From positions 6,570,198 through 6,634,197 of the forward strand of contig NZ_AP023355.1 of the NCBI RefSeq assembly GCF_016865425.1: a stretch of DNA of 64,000 nt. The letters are read 5' to 3'. The notes beneath the pieces were generated by a model, which saw nothing but the letters and a program-made list of their open reading frames with translations, was not told the DNA's origin and searched no databases. A program made the translations under genes and the position numbers. This document shows positions 62,150 through 64,000 of the stretch, in pieces. Source of the stretch: Actinocatenispora thailandica (GTDB lineage: Bacteria; Actinomycetota; Actinomycetes; Mycobacteriales; Micromonosporaceae). The first letter of the stretch is position 1. Each line of letters opens with the position of its first letter.

Positions 62150-62338
62150 GTAAACGCCGGGCGGCCCCCGGCGTCAAGCAACGAGCAGATGAACGATCGG
62201 ACGGCGGCTCCGATCTCCGGCGCGACGCCCTCGGTCGCGGTCGCCGCGACACCCCGGGCGGCCCCGGACCGGTCGCCGCACGCGCGGGCGGGATCGTGCT
62301 GGGCGCGGTGTCGACGTGGACGGTCGGGACCGGTCGCC
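62150..62338. other. Gap between the two arsR genes
   Basis: About 190 bases between the arsR start and the end of the second arsR-type gene. It is GC-rich with CGCACGCGCGGGCGGGATCG-like near-repeats (62277 and 62339) and no visible gene. Confidence 0.4.
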
Positions 62339-62710
62339 TCACGCGCGGGCGGGATCGGCCTCCGGCAGCACCAGCAGGGCGGACAACTCGGTGATCGCCG
62401 CCCGGACCGGCCGGTAGTACACCCAGGTGCCGCGGCGTTCGCCGAGAATCAGGCCGGCCTCCCGCAGCACCTTCAGGTGGTGCGAGATCGTCGGCCCGGT
62501 CAGGTCGAACGGGGCGGTGATGTCGCACACGCAGGCCTCGCCGCCGGGGTGCGAGGCGATCAGCGACAGCAGTTGCAGCCGCACCGGATCACCCAGCGCC
62601 TTGTACGCCCGGGCCAGCCGAGCGGCGTGCTCGGCGGGCAGCGGCAGCTGCGCGATCGGCGCGCAGCAGCCGGCGGCGTCGTCGGTCAGCACCGGGAGTT
62701 GCTTCGACAT
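62339..62710 (-). CDS. ArsR/SmtB family repressor, CVC type
   Basis: A 123-residue regulator of another ArsR subgroup. The N-terminal AAGCCAPIAQ (C15, C16) and alpha-3N motif ACVCDI (C60, C62) mark the arsenite/antimonite-sensing type common in actinobacterial ars loci. The recognition part is LTGPTISHHLKVLREAGLI and the wing RRGTWVYYR. ATG 62710 was chosen because conserved sequence starts there. Immediately upstream is the palindrome TTGACACCTGTCGAA. It is in the same direction as arsR-acr3-arsC and may control the same operon or itself. Confidence 0.9.
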   Translation of the reverse strand: MSKQLPVLTDDAAGCCAPIAQLPLPAEHAARLARAYKALGDPVRLQLLSLIASHPGGEACVCDITAPFDLTGPTISHHLKVLREAGLILGERRGTWVYYRPVRAAITELSALLVLPEADPARA

Positions 62711-62721
62711 CCTTCTACGTT

Positions 62722-62736
62722 GACACCTGTCGAACC
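62722..62736 (-). promoter_or_regulatory. Operator palindrome of second arsR-type gene
   Basis: TTGACACCTGTCGAA contains GACA-CC-TGTC, a 10-bp inverted repeat, 12 bases before the ATG. A probable autoregulatory site. Confidence 0.6.
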
Positions 62737-62756
62737 CCTCGGCAAGCCGGGCGGTA

Positions 62757-63584
62757 CTACGGCGCGAAGAAGCGCCCGAGCGTGCGGCCGATCCGATCGG
62801 GCGCGTTCTCCGTCGGGATGTGGTCCGCACCCGGTACGCGCACCAGCCTGGTGTACGGCATCTCCGACGCGAACCGCTCGGCGTACTCGACCCGCTCGTG
62901 TGCGTCGTCCTCACCCCAGATCAGCAGCTTGGGGACCGCCGACCGCCGCAACGCGGGAACCAGGTCGAGCGTGTAGCGGTGGTCGGCCGCCGCCGCCAGC
63001 GCCAGCCAGGAACGGCGGACCCGCGCCTCGGTCCAGGGGTCCACGTACTCGGCGACCCGCTGTTCGGTGGCCGCGCCGGCCAGCGACCGCGCCACCGCCT
63101 CCCGGCGGGCGGCGAGCACGTCGTCGGCGGTACTTCCCAAGTCCCGGAACCGGGCCACGTGGGGCGCCGGCCAGGAGTCGTAGAGAACCGAGTTGACCAG
63201 GGCCAACCGGGTCACCCGCAGCCGATCGTGCACCAGCAGGTGCTGGGCGATCGCGCCGCCGATGTCGTGACCGGCCACGGCGACCGGCCCGGCAAGCCCG
63301 GCCGAGGACGCGAATCGCGCCACCCAGTCGGCAAGCGCGGGGACCGTGGCGGTCGCCGCGGTGAGCTCACCGCCCGAGCGCCCCAGCCCGGGGAGATCGA
63401 CCGCGAGGGGCCGCAGCCCGGCGTCGGCGAGCTGGTCGAGCACCGGCAGCCAGACCCGGCTCCAGTACGTTCCGTGCAGCAGCAACAGGGGCAGGCCGTC
63501 CTGCGGCACGGTCAGGTAGCTGGCCGTCTCGCCGTCCACCCGGACCTCGGCCCTGGACACTCGCGTTCCGATGGTTGCGCTCAT
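62757..63584 (-). CDS. Alpha/beta hydrolase (epoxide hydrolase/haloalkane dehalogenase-like)
   Basis: A 275-residue alpha/beta hydrolase. LLLLHGTYWSRVW carries the oxyanion region, AVDLPGLGRSGG follows, and the nucleophile elbow is GHDIGG with Asp D107 instead of Ser. The acid is in WGEDDAHERVEY and the His in GADHIPTENAP. The Asp nucleophile is typical of epoxide hydrolases and dehalogenases. ATG 63584. It is divergent from the GlxA-type regulator, with only 70 bases between, so probably regulated by it. Confidence 0.88.
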   Translation of the reverse strand: MSATIGTRVSRAEVRVDGETASYLTVPQDGLPLLLLHGTYWSRVWLPVLDQLADAGLRPLAVDLPGLGRSGGELTAATATVPALADWVARFASSAGLAGPVAVAGHDIGGAIAQHLLVHDRLRVTRLALVNSVLYDSWPAPHVARFRDLGSTADDVLAARREAVARSLAGAATEQRVAEYVDPWTEARVRRSWLALAAAADHRYTLDLVPALRRSAVPKLLIWGEDDAHERVEYAERFASEMPYTRLVRVPGADHIPTENAPDRIGRTLGRFFAP

Positions 63585-63654
63585 GACCCCACTGTGTCCG
63601 GTGCCGGCGTCGCCGCCGAGAGTCTGGAAAGACACCCGTGGGTATATTCCTGCC

Positions 63655-64000
63655 ATGAGCGCGCATCGGGTGGTGGCCCTGCTCAACCCGCCCCAGCCCC
63701 CGTTCGAACTCGCCTGCGCCGCCGAGGTGTTCGGCACCGTCCCGCCGGGAACGCCGGCCCGGTACGAGTTCCGGATCTGCGCCGAGCACCCCGGCCCGCT
63801 GCCGACCACCGCCGGCTTCCGGATGCTCGTCGACGCCGGGCTGACGGCCGTGGCGGAGGCGGACACCGTCGTCGTCCCGGGCTGGCAGCCACCAGCTACC
63901 CCGGCGCCGCCGGCCGTCGTCGAGTCGATCCGCGCCGCGCACCGGCGCGGCGCGCGAATCGTCGCCATCTGTACCGGAGCGTTCGTACTCGCCCGGGCCG
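63655..64000 (+). CDS. GlxA family (DJ-1/PfpI plus AraC) regulator, cut by window end
   Basis: An open frame from ATG 63655 to the window edge (115 residues seen). Begins MSAHRVVALLNPPQPPFELACAAEVFG; YEFRICAEHPGPLPTTAGFRM and VAEADTVVVPGW match the N-terminal DJ-1/PfpI-like domain of GlxA-type AraC regulators. C106 in AICTGAFVLA is the nucleophile-elbow position. The AraC DNA-binding half must lie beyond the window. It is divergent from the alpha/beta hydrolase. Confidence 0.85.
   Translation, partial: MSAHRVVALLNPPQPPFELACAAEVFGTVPPGTPARYEFRICAEHPGPLPTTAGFRMLVDAGLTAVAEADTVVVPGWQPPATPAPPAVVESIRAAHRRGARIVAICTGAFVLARA

Overview
The window is very GC-rich (well above 70%) and densely coded on both strands, with GTG starts and GTGA/ATGA stop-start overlaps. 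Gene content points to a mycothiol-making filamentous actinomycete: DinB-type thiol transferases, an XRE/DUF397 pair, WYL, ROK, TetR and ECF-type regulators, and secreted lipoproteins and hydrolases. Micromonosporaceae is my best guess, by inference only. I see no prophage, insertion sequence, CRISPR array, rRNA or biosynthetic megacluster. The one RNA gene found is tRNA-Ser(GCT).

Layout: (1) 1-6.4 kb: GNAT and membrane-protein genes meeting tail to tail, DinB, SDR, tRNA-Ser, CPBP protease, lipoprotein and 2H phosphoesterase. (2) 6.5-8.5 kb: a TetR gene behind three phased palindromes, followed by a TetX-like flavin monooxygenase. (3) 8.5-15.7 kb: eRF1-like hydrolase, TM2 protein, AraC/VOC pair, ROK repressor divergent from a secreted propeller/ricin-like protein, nucleotidyltransferase. 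(4) 15.8-18.2 kb: a four-gene operon of very small proteins, divergent from an XRE (Scr1-like) regulator coupled to DUF397. (5) 18.2-20.7 kb: pentapeptide-like protein and rifampicin monooxygenase rox behind a rifamycin-associated element. (6) 20.8-30.1 kb: hipBA, HxlR/MFS, DinB-like, alpha/beta hydrolase, two WYL regulators, FAD oxidoreductase, sugar O-acetyltransferase.

(7) 30.4-35.7 kb: an ABC transporter (ATPase and FtsX-type permease) with its own sensor kinase and response regulator. (8) 35.8-39.2 kb: GT-C-like membrane protein coupled to a polyprenyl-phosphate glycosyltransferase. (9) 39.4-46.7 kb: ECF42-type sigma factor with DGPF protein, drug-efflux MFS, alpha/beta hydrolase, AraC, TetR and a methyltransferase. 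(10) 46.8-52.0 kb: L,D-transpeptidase, NAD(P)-binding protein, small membrane protein, AA10 LPMO, DUF305-like lipoprotein, nitrilase. (11) 52.2-60.0 kb: a complete form II carbon-monoxide-dehydrogenase-type operon (coxD, coxE, xdhC, coxS, coxL, coxM, coxG). (12) 60.1-62.7 kb: arsenic resistance (two ArsR types, ACR3, ArsC). (13) 62.7-64.0 kb: alpha/beta hydrolase divergent from a GlxA-type regulator cut by the window end.

Four window-wide patterns stand out. At six places one missing G or C in a short homopolymer breaks an otherwise conserved frame, affecting seven genes, which looks like consensus error. A 61-bp palindromic element occurs three times between genes. Minisatellites of 30-45 bp sit at gene ends, and two of them duplicate a gene's own 3' terminus. 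Many divergent promoters carry clear palindromic operators.
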